From positions 13,546,240 to 13,610,239 of the forward strand of contig CM028338.1 of NCBI GenBank assembly GCA_016647705.1: a stretch of DNA of 64,000 nt. Direction: 5' to 3'. Positions 11,367 to 22,126 of this stretch are shown one piece after another; within the stretch, counting starts at the first letter, position 1; each line of letters starts with the position of its first letter. The position numbers and the translations under genes are program-made. The stretch is from Eucommia ulmoides. Taxonomy: Eukaryota > Streptophyta > Magnoliopsida > Garryales > Eucommiaceae. The notes below the pieces were generated by a model. It was not told the DNA's origin. It made no database searches and saw only the letters and a program-made list of their open reading frames with translations.

Positions 11367-13820
11367 GGCGAAATGCAAAAGACCTGCTCTCTATCTTTGC
11401 AACTCTCAAGCCTTTGTCTAACAAGAATTTTTGTCACCATATCTAAGTCATTCTCATGTGTATATCTTCTCAAGTTGTAGTAACTTCATATCCAACACAT
11501 CACTATTCCAATGATACCTCATATCAATGTGTTTGGGTCTCGCATGAAAATTTTAATTCTTTGAAAGATGAATGGCATTCTGATGGTCAGAGTAAAGGTT
11601 GTACCTCTCTTGTTGGAAACCCAACTCTTATAGAAACTTCTTCGACCACAAAACCTCTTTACAAGACTCTATCACTCTTTGATTCTGTGATTGATGAAGT
11701 AACACACTTTTATAACCTAGATTGCTATGAGACTGCTCCCCCTGCAAAGGTAATCAAGTATCCTGATATGGATTTTCTTGTATCGATATCGCCTGTTATA
11801 TCACTATTCCAATGATACCTCATATCAATGTGTTTGGGTCTCGCATGAAAATTTTAATTCTTTGAAAGATGAATGGCATTCTGATGGTCAGAGTAAAGGT
11901 TGTACCTCTCTTGTTGGAAACCCAACTCTTATAGAAACTTCTTCGACCACAAAACCTCTTTACAAGACTCTATCACTCTTTGATTCTGTGATTGATGAAG
12001 TAACACACTTTTATAACCTAGATTGCTATGAGACTGCTCCCCCTGCAAAGGTAATCAAGTATCCTGATATGGATTTTCTCGTATCGATATCGCTTGTTAT
12101 ATCTGTATTTGTATATCCCTCTAACATAGGTTTTTCATTAGTAAAATATAAGTAGACTTTAGAAGTACCTCTAAGATACCTGAAAATCCTTTTTACTGCT
12201 GCCTAATGCTCTTTTTGCCCGGATTCTAGAAAAATTGACTTACAATGCCAACTACATAACTGATGTCCGTTCTAAAGAAAAATGTACTTTCTTCATTTCC
12301 TCCTTGTCATTCTTACTTGGAGGACACTCATTTAAAATTAACTTAAAGTGAGTTGCAAGTGGAGAACTAATGGGTTTTGCCTTGCTTAATCTTTCCATAA
12401 CTTTCTCAATATATCTTTCCTGAGACAACCAAAGCTTTCTATTTTCCCTCTCCTGAGTGATTTCATCCCAAGAATTTGCTTTGTTGGTCCCAAATCTTTC
12501 ATCATAAACATCTTTCGAAGTTCTTTCTTCAAATTTTGAATCTTAGTTACATTCTGACCAACAATAAACTTGTCATCTAATAGAGTAGGATATTGATGAC
12601 ATCACTATCTAGGAACATCTTCATGAACACACAATGGTCTAAAGTAATCCTCATATACCTGTGATCCAACATAAACAAGTCCAACTTCTTATACCACTGT
12701 CTTAGAGCCTGTTTGAGCTCGTACAAACTTTTTTTTAATCGACACACAAAATTCTCTTGGTCATTGACTTTGAATCATTCTGGTCAATTCATATAAATTT
12801 CCTTTTCTAAATCCTTATGTAGAAAAATCGTCTTCACATCAAGTTATTCGATCTCTAAATTCAAGTCGGTAGCTAACAAAAGCACAACCCAGATTGAAGA
12901 CATTTTGTCCACTAGAGAGAATATTTTGTTCAAAATCGACACATTTCTTCTGACAGAATCCCTTGACAACAAGTCGATCTTTGTACCACGGAAGTGAGTT
13001 GTTCTCTTTAGTTTTTAATTTGTAAACCCATTTATTCCTTAAAGATCTCTTGCCTTTAGGATGTTGTACCAAGTCATAAGTGCAATTCTCATGCAAAAAA
13101 TTCATTTATTCTTTCATTGCTTTGCTCTACTTATTTTTGTTTTCACTCAACCCGATTGTTTTATAGCTTTCTAGCTCTCCCCAATCTGTATATATCATTT
13201 AATCATTAGATCAATATTTGTACAAGTCCTTCAATCCCTAGTGGACTTTCTTAACTAAACATCAACTAAAGGAGGTAGAGATAGTTGCTCGTGCACTATT
13301 TCATCACAGACATGTGCTTCATCTATGGTCTCACGAATCTACTCTTCTAGCGAATCTGTCACTGGTACTAGAATTAGATTGAGTTAACTGGATAGTCGAT
13401 AGAGAAATTTTTTTACACATTTCTCAATATCCTCGATAGTCTAATCTTCACGAAAAATCACATCCCTACTACGAATCACATTCTTGGTAATGGGATCCTA
13501 CAATCTGTTGTCAAATTCCTCATGTCCATAGCCCAAGAATATATACTTCTTTGTCTTATCATCAAGCATGGACCTATTATATTTTGGAACATAAACAAAT
13601 TAGTTGCATCTAAGTACCTACAAAAGCTTGTAGGAGATCTCTTTTTGGGTCCACACGCTTTTTGGGATATCGCCATCCAAACAAACTGATGGAGACAAAT
13701 TAATCAGGCCAATTTTGATCCTCATTGACTTACTCCAAAATGATTTAGGCAACTTCGTGTGGGAAATCATGCACTTGATTCGTTCATAAACGATCCAGTT
13801 CATTCTCTTGAGATATCGGC
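11367..13820 (-). pseudogene. Tork-like copia pol relic: integrase C-end, RT, RNase H
   Basis: Read from 13820 leftwards. The integrase C-terminal part comes first: CMISHTKLPKSFW near 13740-13770, then NLSPSVCLDGDIPKSVW near 13660-13710, then a frame change into CIFLGYGHEEFG-type sequence near 13500-13560. Reverse transcriptase starts near 13105 (KGKRSLRNKWVYKLKT, RLVVKGF) and continues past ELKQA-RQWYKK near 12700 to KQILGMK and KLWLSQERYIEKV near 12400-12480. RNase H follows (SCKEVLWSKKFL; KHIDMRYH near 11500), ending at MVTKILVRQRLESCKDR near 11380-11440. In a living element this one polyprotein supplies integration and reverse transcription. Stops, frameshifts and a 301-bp tandem duplication break it. 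The integrase core is missing: sequence breaks off near 13820 where another element begins. Confidence 0.85.
11500..12101. repeat. 301-bp near-perfect tandem duplication in RNase H region
   Basis: Copy 1 is 11500-11800 and copy 2 is 11801-12101. They differ at two positions (TTCTTG/TTCTCG and GCCTG/GCTTG). The unit covers the second half of RNase H of the decayed Tork-like element. Open frames on the plus strand across it are antisense and not genes. Confidence 0.95.
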
Positions 13821-13976
13821 AACTATTTCTGTCGGTTGACCGATAGGACTACTTTTTCGTCTTTTTGTGCATTTTACCCTAATTGATCAACTAACTAAAT
13901 TTTTACATATTATTTTGACCCACACACTCACACATACGCACACATCACAAATATCTTAATTTAAGAAATGTGAAGT
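13821..13976 (-). mobile_element. Probable remnant of element A's other LTR
   Basis: 13830-13860 contains CTGTCGGTTGACCGATAGG, the same word that recurs in the element A LTR at 25011-25268. TGATCAACTAACTAAA with TTATTTT nearby resembles 25420-25480. It would be a fragment of the left LTR of the SIRE-like element. No LTR end is preserved. Confidence 0.35.
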
Positions 13977-14277
13977 ATCAGTGTAAAACCTAAATCGTAG
14001 AACGTACGTCATAAATAGTTGCATTTTAGAGCATTAGAAAATTTTAGGTAAAAATTATATTGATTAAAAACTCAAATCAAAAGTTGGGGGTCAAATTTGC
14101 AAATTTAAAAACATTACTCTCAACTTGGGATGCGAATTGCCAATTAAAAATCTAAAATTGAAAATGGTAGGGATCAAATTACAATTTTAGAAACTTATAA
14201 ATGTTGAATTGAACTCAAAAAGAAGACTTTAAGAAATTAAAGGGGGAAAAGAGTAATTTAACAAAAGCTTTTTTAAA

Positions 14278-14279
14278 AC

Positions 14280-14314
<35 letters not shown>

Positions 14315-14350
14315 CATACACACACACACGCACATATATATATATACACA
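14278..14350. repeat. (CA)n(TA)n microsatellite
   Basis: An interrupted CA run passes into TATATATATA. Confidence 0.9.
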
Positions 14351-15971
14351 AACGCATACGATCGTTCGTGTGAGACCACCGGAAGGGAGAGAACGGGAGA
14401 GGCAACGTGGCAGGCTAGGACCGATTTTCACCACTTAATCCATGCAATATATACTTACTCATGCATGTGTATTGATCAAAAAGCCTCCATCAAATTTGAA
14501 ATTTGATAAATTCTAGAGAGAGAGAGAGAGAGGATCGGAGCAAGGGAGGGGTTATCGGACTTCCTTGAATCGGCATTCCTCCGGCAGGGTGGTCGTGGTT
14601 GTTACTCGTATGCATGATCGTGTAGTTATCTTCGTCAATTTTAGGGGAGAGCGAAGGTGGTTCGGCCGGTGGGGTGGTTCATCGACGGCGTGACGGGTGT
14701 GTTCTTAACATCGCCGGTGAGCGAACGTTGGGTTTGGTTGTTTAGTTTGTCAACGATCTTCGATCTGGTAAGTACTTATGCATATTTATTTAATCATTCT
14801 AGTAGGTGTGTGCATGCATTTGTATGTGATCGGCGGTAGGATCGCCGATGGGTTTCGGTTTCGTCCGACGGTGGCGTTTCGACGGAGTGTATGTGTTCTG
14901 ATTCTTGTTTCGTGCAGCGTGTGTATGTGTGTGTTGCTTTGACTGCATACATGAGTGATCGTCGCCACGGCGCGGCCGACGGTGTGTGTCACCGTTACGG
15001 CAGTGCATGCGTGTGTGCGTCCTCTATTTCGGTTCAATACTGTAGAATGTCGGTATGTGGGAGTGTTGTTCGGATCGTCGTTCATCGACCCTCGGCGATC
15101 GTGTGTGTGGGCGTTCTGATTCGGTGTTGTGCATGTATGTGTTTTGCTCTATTCGACCGGCGACCGTGCGAGTAAGTGGGTGTGTAAGACAGTGTATGTA
15201 TGTGTGCTATGTTCTGATTAGTGTGTGTATGCGTGTCTTTGTGTGTGTTGCTGAAAATCGTTATGTGTAGTCGGTGTGTCGTCGGCAGTGTATGCATGCA
15301 TGTGTTTATCATATATGTGGGTATGTATGTGTTCTGTAAATCTTACGGGAATGTGTTTGGTTGTAGGATTTCCATTGGTAGTGATTGATCGGTAGGGTGT
15401 GTTGTTCAGGCCAGTGGTGAGTGAGAATTAATAAGAGGGAGTGAGCATCACCGGCAGGGTGGCTGGTCGGGCGGTGGTGGCATCGGCGGGCTGAGCACAA
15501 GCAGAAAACAGAAACAGGGAAAGGAAAAAAAAATGAAGAATAAGGGAAAAATGAAGAATTTGCACAAACAACCCCGATAAAAATTAAAAAACCATCTCAA
15601 CACCCGTGAACAATTCAAAATGAGTAACGTTTTTCGTTAAGTTTATTTTAGTTTATTAAATTGAATTCTAGCATCAAAATTTTGGAACCGGAATAATAAA
15701 TTTGAGACCGTCGTATTACTAAATTTTATGCAGTAATTTTTAATTAAATAAAAATTAACCGAAATAGTAATTTTCATAAGTAAAATATGGGAAATGAAAA
15801 ATTTCAAAACTTAGGGTTTGCATTGTACGATTTGATTATTTTGCATAAAATATTAATTTAGGCCCTATCATTACTAGGTTCGCAAATGCCAACATCCCGG
15901 TAGGCTTTGGACGGTACTGTTTTTGTAGAACAAGAAATGAGGTGAGTGTATTGTCTTCTTACCAACCCATT

Positions 15972-15976
<5 letters not shown>

Positions 15977-16013
<37 letters not shown>
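15977..16013. repeat. (TA)n microsatellite
   Basis: An uninterrupted run of about 18 TA units. Confidence 0.93.
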
Positions 16014-16017
<4 letters not shown>

Positions 16018-16169
16018 ACATATGTGTTTTCTTACACTGTACGATTTCATAAATGATATGGATCAAGTAGGTTTTTGGGATGAGTTGGTAAAATAAATTT
16101 TCCGGGGAATTGTGTTGGTTTCTAAAAGAAGGATTAAAAATAATTTTTGTTGGATATAGGTGGTTTATA

Positions 16170-16270
16170 TTTCTCTCCAAAAGAGGTGTGGTTTCTCCCC
16201 GGAAGGGGTGTGGATTATATTTCTCCCCGTAAGGGGTGTGGATTATATTTTTCCCCAAAAGGGGTGTGGA
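16170..16270. repeat. ~28-bp tandem repeat, four units
   Basis: Units begin at 16170, 16192, 16220 and 16248. The theme is TTTCTCCCCGTAAGGGGTGT with GGATTATA between. CCCC-n-GGGG lets each unit form a small hairpin. Confidence 0.85.
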
Positions 16271-16950
16271 TATTTCGTAAGAAGGCATTCCTACGAATGT
16301 TACGGTACCGTTGCAACTCCCAGTCATGAGGTTAAAATGATCACTATGGCTAATCAGTGTGTGTTGTGGTAGAGTGATAGTTTGAGATGTAGTGTTTTAC
16401 TTATATTGGGTGATTTATTATTTATTATGGTGATTGATATGATATTTATACTGGATGGTTTTGAAATAGAACTTATATATATACATTGCTTTATTTTCAC
16501 TGCCTATATTATGAAGACTTTTACAAGCTATGTGATATCTATATACTTATGCTTGATCCATATTTATATGATATATTATTTAGAATGTATTATTATGTAA
16601 AAATGTTTTTATTAAGAAGGCAGTACACTCACAAGTGAAATAGCTAGGAGTCGGTCCCCTACTAGTACTGGGTAGAGTCCGGCGATGGTATAGCGAAGGA
16701 GTATTTTGGGAGGTGCTGCCTGAGGCGAACCTAGGAGAGGTTCATTGTTATTTTTATCTTTTGTTGTTATTAAAATTCAAGGACGGGTGTGTCCCTAGTT
16801 AGAGAAGATGTTTATGACCTGATTTTGTGATTGTATAATTATGAATGCATATTGTCGCTTTCTAGTTTGGTTTGTCGCTCAGGTGATGTCGTGTCGATGT
16901 CACGCCGGCCCCATAAGTGACGGGCGTCCGGGGTGGGGTGTGACAATCAG

Positions 16951-18320
16951 TCTTCCAAACAAAACTAAAATACTTGAATATTAGAAAATTTGACATACTT
17001 GGACCGTCTTTGAGAGCAATTGGTGTGTGTACCTTAGGTGGATTGTTGATTTCAAGCTTGGTGTCTTTCAAAACCACTATTTCTCCTTTTGTTTGATTTA
17101 TCACTTTGATTTTCTCATTTCCTTGATTGGCTCTTTCCTGGATTGGTTCATTGACAATTTTCTTGCCTTTTTTTGGTGCTTTTAGTTGCTTTTCCACATT
17201 CTGCTTTGTTACCGCTTTATACATAGTCCTTCTTTGGTATTAATTTCCACCATTTGTTGAGGATAGGTATCGGTTGATTTCATGTATTGAACTTGCTACT
17301 TTCTGAACTTTCCACTTTGCATATATTGATTCTTCATTTTTAATGCATTGAATCTGGACTCCTTTCTCGATATGTAATATTCATTACATCCTTTTGATTG
17401 TTTGAATCTCCGATTGGTACCTGCATAAAAGTTTTCTTTTTTTAGTATCCAGTTATTTCTAGATCCAACAGGGTAACCATGCAATAAATAATAACCTTTC
17501 TCAAAATAATCGTGTTTCCCACAATAAAAAACATTTAGTAATATTAGTACGTTTCTTCATATAATCATTGTTCCGTACAGGAGCATGATATCGATGGTGA
17601 TATTGAGGAGCTGCTTTAGCAACTATTGGTTTTTCAACAAGTTTAATTCTCTTAATATCCTTGAATTTATTCATTACTCCATCAAGCTCATTTTGAGTCT
17701 TTTCAAGTAATCACTCCGTTGAATTAGCGTTTACCTGTAGACCAAACTTATTCTTATGCATAAATTCAAGATCATTCTTAAGAATTTGGCACTCATTTTC
17801 AACAGAATAGATTTTCACACGAGTTCTATTAAGCTCACACCTTGCATTTTCTAACTCAATGCTCAAGGCCTCATTTAAAGTTTCAAGATTTTTCTTTTTA
17901 AAATTATTCTGCTAAAAATCATAAATATTAGTTTTCAAAACTTTGTTCTCTTCTTCAAGAGACCCAAATTTTTCATGCAACTTATAAATTTCACATAAAG
18001 CAATTGCAAATTCAGCAGTTTCAAAATATTTGTTCAAATTCTTCTTCTTAAGAGACTTAGTAGTACTAAACTTTTTATTTTCAAGAATTGCAATCTTTTG
18101 CCCAAGTTCAAAATTCGCTTTCCAAAAACATAAGTAAGGGCAATCAGTGTCTCAATAACCTCATTTGCAGTCTCATTATCACGAATTCTATCATTCTCAC
18201 TAACAAAACGTTGACTATTAGAAGAAGTGAGAGACTCTACAATAGTACATAAGATATCATGATCAGTGCACTCCGTGTGATCGTGTTTAGCAAAACTTTG
18301 AATCATATCAAGCTAAATCC
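16951..18320 (-). pseudogene. SIRE-like copia gag relic of element A
   Basis: From 18306 leftwards the minus strand has a charged, coiled-coil-like Gag stretch (NDRIRDNETANEVIETL near 18150-18210) continuing to ~17600 with several stops. A zinc-knuckle remnant follows at 17474-17535 (CFYCGKHD, then a change of frame, YYLLHGYP). The second half of the knuckle has Tyr where His and Cys are expected. A lysine-rich stretch (KQLKAPKKGKKIVNEP) follows at 17100-17190. Beyond 16951 the solo LTR at 13982-16945 intervenes. The element's pol is missing. Placement next to a PBS and LTR (18321-18336) supports Gag; the SIRE-like label is a judgement from the LTR. Confidence 0.6.
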
Positions 18321-18335
18321 AGATCTGATGCAAAT
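18321..18335 (-). other. Degenerate tRNA-iMet PBS of element A
   Basis: The plus strand reads AGATCTGATGCAAAT directly before the LTR start TGTTGG. Compared with GCTCTGATACCA, nine of twelve positions agree. It orients element A on the minus strand. Confidence 0.65.
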
Positions 18336-18569
18336 TGTTGGCCCAGTAAGCTACCCAAGAAAGGGTGAATCGAGTAGTTATAAAAAAATTCAAACAATTA
18401 AAATGTTCAACACTTAATTTATCAAATAATTAATTTATATTAAATCAATTATTATCTTCGTTATGCAACGAATAAGTGTTTAATTCTAGATGCACGCCCA
18501 AACAAAATATAAAGAAAATAAATAATGTGGCCCACCAAGATATATTATGGTTCAGTAAGCTAGCCTTAC

Positions 18570-20186
18570 TGTACGGCGAAGCATTTGTTACGCGTTCGCG
18601 TATTGACTACTCGCAAGTGTACGAGGTTAAAGTTTTAGTATAGTATGATCGTTAAGATCGGGTATCGTATCCACAAGGATTGGTGTTCGTTATTATCGAG
18701 TACCATGTCTATTATGACTTAACTTTATCTAGTCTAAAAACAAATGTATTAAATTAATTAATACTAAACTAATTAACTAAATTATATATATTAATATAAT
18801 GAGATGTTTTAAGAGAAAGAAATGTCTAGGGATTAACTCAGTTTACAAATACGTGTTCAATCTCGATTGACTTACGTTTACGGTGTTCGACCTATTTTAC
18901 AATCTCAGTTTGTAAACTCCCCCGCCACCTCTCCCGAGTGTAAGACGAGGGATATAACGCGACTTCATGTCAACGAATAAGTCCTCCTAAACGTCTTAAC
19001 GACCCTAGGTCACGTAAGTCTTGCCCTAACGTCATTGATTGCACACAATCCAACTCCCGACCGGCTTATTGGATCATCGCATTGTGTTTACCCTATCGAC
19101 AATCTCAGTTCTAAAACTCTACCGCCACCTTTCCCGAGTGTAAGACGGGGGAATACATGACTTCGAGTCAACGAAAAAGTCCTCCTCAATGTCTTAACGA
19201 CCCTAGGTCACGTGAGTCTTGTCCCAACGTCATCAATTGGCATTATGTTTACTTTAATCTGAATCCGGAGTTACCTCTCCCAAGTGTCAAACCTATATTC
19301 TCGATATATCTATCTAAGCATAATAAACATAACAATACGATAAACACAATTAAACTTTGAAGAACAAACATAAACGCAACACCCAAATCATTCGAAACAC
19401 ATATTTATAAATATATTGTTAATCCTTATACAATCCATGTTTAACTAACGGCCATAACCGCATTTACAAATAAGAAAGAGCTAAACATATTCACAAAATC
19501 CTAAATTAAAGAAATAAGGGAAGAAATCGAAGAACCTAGACTCGTCCGAAGTTTAGCCACTAAGAACGATCAACAATCACTCCAAACGTCTTCTTCCACC
19601 TCAGGATGTGAGCTCCCCCTCTAAAACTTCTCTACCTACCCTTAGATATATTCTAAGGGGCTCAAATGGACAGAGAGAGCAAGAGGAAGGGAGAGGAGAG
19701 GGGTTTAAATAGGCAAAACATCTAAAAAAAATATCTAATCTGCTGTAGAGACCACCTCGTGGCGCTGGGATTCACCGCCGCGACGGTGAGTAGGTCGGTT
19801 GGCTGATCGCCTCGGTAGTAAAGAGGGCGATGGATTAGGGACACATTCTGTATTTTCACCACCTAAGTGGTAGGATCACCGTCTAGGCGATGAACTTTTA
19901 GCAAGAATGGGGTCTTCGCAGCATTTTCACCGCCACGGCGAAGGTCTGGATGCCGCGGCGGTGGGCTTCTTTCACAATATTGCCTCCGAGCTTGTTTTTT
20001 CACCGTTCTTCGACCGTTTTTGGTTCGATCTCATCGTTTTTGCTCCAGTTTCCTATCTTTTTGTCCCACACACCTGATTTAATACAAAAGGTATAAAAAT
20101 TAATTAAAACATAATAAAATACTATATAAACGCTCGAAAACTAACTTAATTTGGTTTGGAAATAGATAGGTAGATCACACCTATCA
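18570..20186 (-). repeat. 3' LTR of the Athila-like element
   Basis: 1617 bp, in the same orientation as its partner. It carries two internal copies of the CGCCACCT-TCCCGAGTGTAAGACG block (18920-18950, 19120-19150). The TATA-like TTTAAATAGG lies at 19704-19715 and palindromes CACCGC/GCGGTG lie at 19745-19965. Confidence 0.92.
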
Positions 20187-22126
20187 AATACCCCCAAACT
20201 TGGAATTTTGCTAGTCTTCGAACAAAACACACACACGAAAATGAAAAACACAACTAAATAAAAAATAAATAAAAAAAAAAAAAAAAAAACTAAACATAAC
20301 AAGATGAGAGTTTTAAATTCTTCTAACGGCCAAGTCATTATTCCCTCAACAACCGCCAGTCATATCGAGTTCAGGTGGTAACACACATCATGTGATGTTC
20401 TAGATTTTCAACATGCAATAATGGTGAATGCCATTCTAGATCATGTAAACGTGTTAGTGCGAGACTCAATAATATAACTACACAACGACCGGATTGAATT
20501 ATCCACCAACAAAACTCATAACTTAGACCGTAAAGGACTAGGATATCCATATGCCTGATTGGGGTCCACTTTCCACTAATGTAGGATGAGTAGTTCATAA
20601 AGATCAAAAGGACTTGGTTTGGTTATGGAATATTTGGCCAAGGGTATTTTAGAATAGAAAACGAGTTAACGTTGTTAACTTAACGTTACCTAAGGCTCAA
20701 CACTTGGCACATTCATTCTCGAACCCCCATAGATAAATTGAAAAACAATTCCGAACTAACATTTAAGAACGTAGTACTCACTTGTCAAAAAAAAAACGTA
20801 AATAAACAATATTTACATAGTTTTTTTTTTTTTTTACAAACCACATCCCCAAACTTATTCGATTACTATAATTTTACGGGTGTGGTTAAAACGAACGAAA
20901 AACAACAAGTGAGTACTCGAATACTGAACCAATCTAAAGTTCGCCCTAAACCCAACCGCTCACATCAAGAAGCATTTGCAACTACTAACTTGATTCACTC
21001 AAATTTGTGCCTTTAATTCAGCGATATAGGTTTGGAAAAAGATCAACTAGACAGGGTATTTTCTTATGTGTTCAGAATTGAATTAGCATTTTAGGGTTCG
21101 ACAGGGTAACGAGGGATAATCATGTTACAAGGTAGGCTTAAAAAGGCTCAAGAGACAAAACGAATGCCTAAATCACGTCTCATGAACTACCTCGCCTAAG
21201 ATTTTGCCTCAAACTTCCCCTTAATCAGGTTCTAGAATCCTTAAATTGTCATGAGTTTGGATAATCGATAATCGTCCTCAAATCAATTGAATAGAAATTC
21301 ATTGAGTCTTCGTGCTCGTGCAAATTAGGATCCACAATAATTTTTACCAAAAAGCATTATCAAGCACACAGAACACACATGCATAAGTATTACTCTTGAC
21401 TTCAAAAATAACCAGGGAGTAATAGCATCATTGGGTAATTGCTCAGATGAATGCAAAACTCAACATACAACAACAACACAAACATAAACACATTCTAACC
21501 TAAACAAACATGCAATACAAGAAAAACAATAAAATATACTAATATCCTACACATCATCGCTAAACTCAAAATGGACAGTGTCCTCAGTGAACTCAATCAT
21601 CATTCTCAACATATAAAATTTAAGCATGTTGACGAAGGGGGTTTAGAACACGTACCTAGGAGTGAGAGAATCTCGCCTCCGTTTCAAGTCTACAGATATG
21701 GATTTAATTTATTTGACCTTGGGTTGCCTCCCAAAAAGCGCGTGGTTTAATGTCCTCAGCCCAATATTTTCAAAATTCCCTCAAGCTTGGCGAGGTTTTG
21801 CTTTGTTCAGCTCGTTCTTTCAACGACATACCTCACCAGCTTATGTGTGGCCACAGATAATAAAATGACTTGGAATCCCATTAAAAGTAATGCATCAATA
21901 CTCGCCAATCTAACATCGGCAAGTACCCTACATTAGAAACAAAAATAAAACTACAAACAAAAATTATATACAAAAGAAATGCCTAAAGTAAAATCGGGTC
22001 ATTTATTCACAATATCAATAATAATGAAAAAACACAATCCCTGGCAATCGTTAACAAAAACTTGGTGGCGATCGCCAAAAACTGTATTTAACAAACAACC
22101 AATCCCCAGCAACGGCGCTAAAAACT
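20187..22126 (-). other. Internal region of the Athila-like element, non-coding
   Basis: The polypurine tract (minus strand TTTGGGGGTATT) is at 20188-20200. At 21724-21748 the minus strand has the GCGCTTTTTGGGAGGCAACC motif, which I recall from non-coding parts of plant Athila-type elements. A minus-strand open frame of 78 codons at 20371-20607 and several plus-strand ones show no known motif. Homopolymer runs lie near 20270 and 20822. Confidence 0.6.
22104..22120 (-). other. tRNA-Asp primer-binding site
   Basis: The plus strand reads CCCCAGCAACGGCGCTA, which matches the 3' end of plant tRNA-Asp (CCCCGGCAACGGCGCCA) at 15 of 17 positions. It lies six bases left of the LTR at 22127, so the 5' LTR is the right one. 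Confidence 0.9.

Larger units (their letters stand above)
13982..16945 (+). mobile_element. 2964-bp solo LTR, probably Tekay/Del-type gypsy (TSD ATCAG)
   Basis: It starts TGTAAAACC and ends GGGGTGTGACA, flanked by perfect ATCAG at 13977-13981 and 16946-16950. No second LTR, PBS or coding region is present, so it is a solo LTR. The length and the GGGCGTCCGGGGTGGGGTGT tail fit long LTRs of the Tekay/Del lineage; this assignment and the plus orientation are inference. It is unusually rich in G+T: 14640-15500 is full of GTGTATGTG words. It holds a CA/TA microsatellite (14278-14350), a TA run (15977-16013) and a ~28-bp tandem repeat (16170-16270). Open frames inside it are low-complexity and not genes. 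It was inserted in the internal part of element A. Confidence 0.85.

Noticed and set aside
11456..12155. Two overlapping plus-strand open frames of 119 and 125 codons with repeated protein sequence
   Set aside because: They are antisense to the copia RNase H relic, and their similarity comes from the 301-bp tandem duplication.
14786..15312. Cluster of overlapping frames rich in Cys/Val or His/Thr on both strands
   Set aside because: They come from GTGT/ACAC-rich sequence inside the solo LTR 13982-16945. No start context, domain or splice evidence.
20371..20607. 78-codon minus-strand frame inside the Athila-like element considered as an env-like gene
   Set aside because: No signal peptide plus transmembrane pattern that I could defend, and no known motif.
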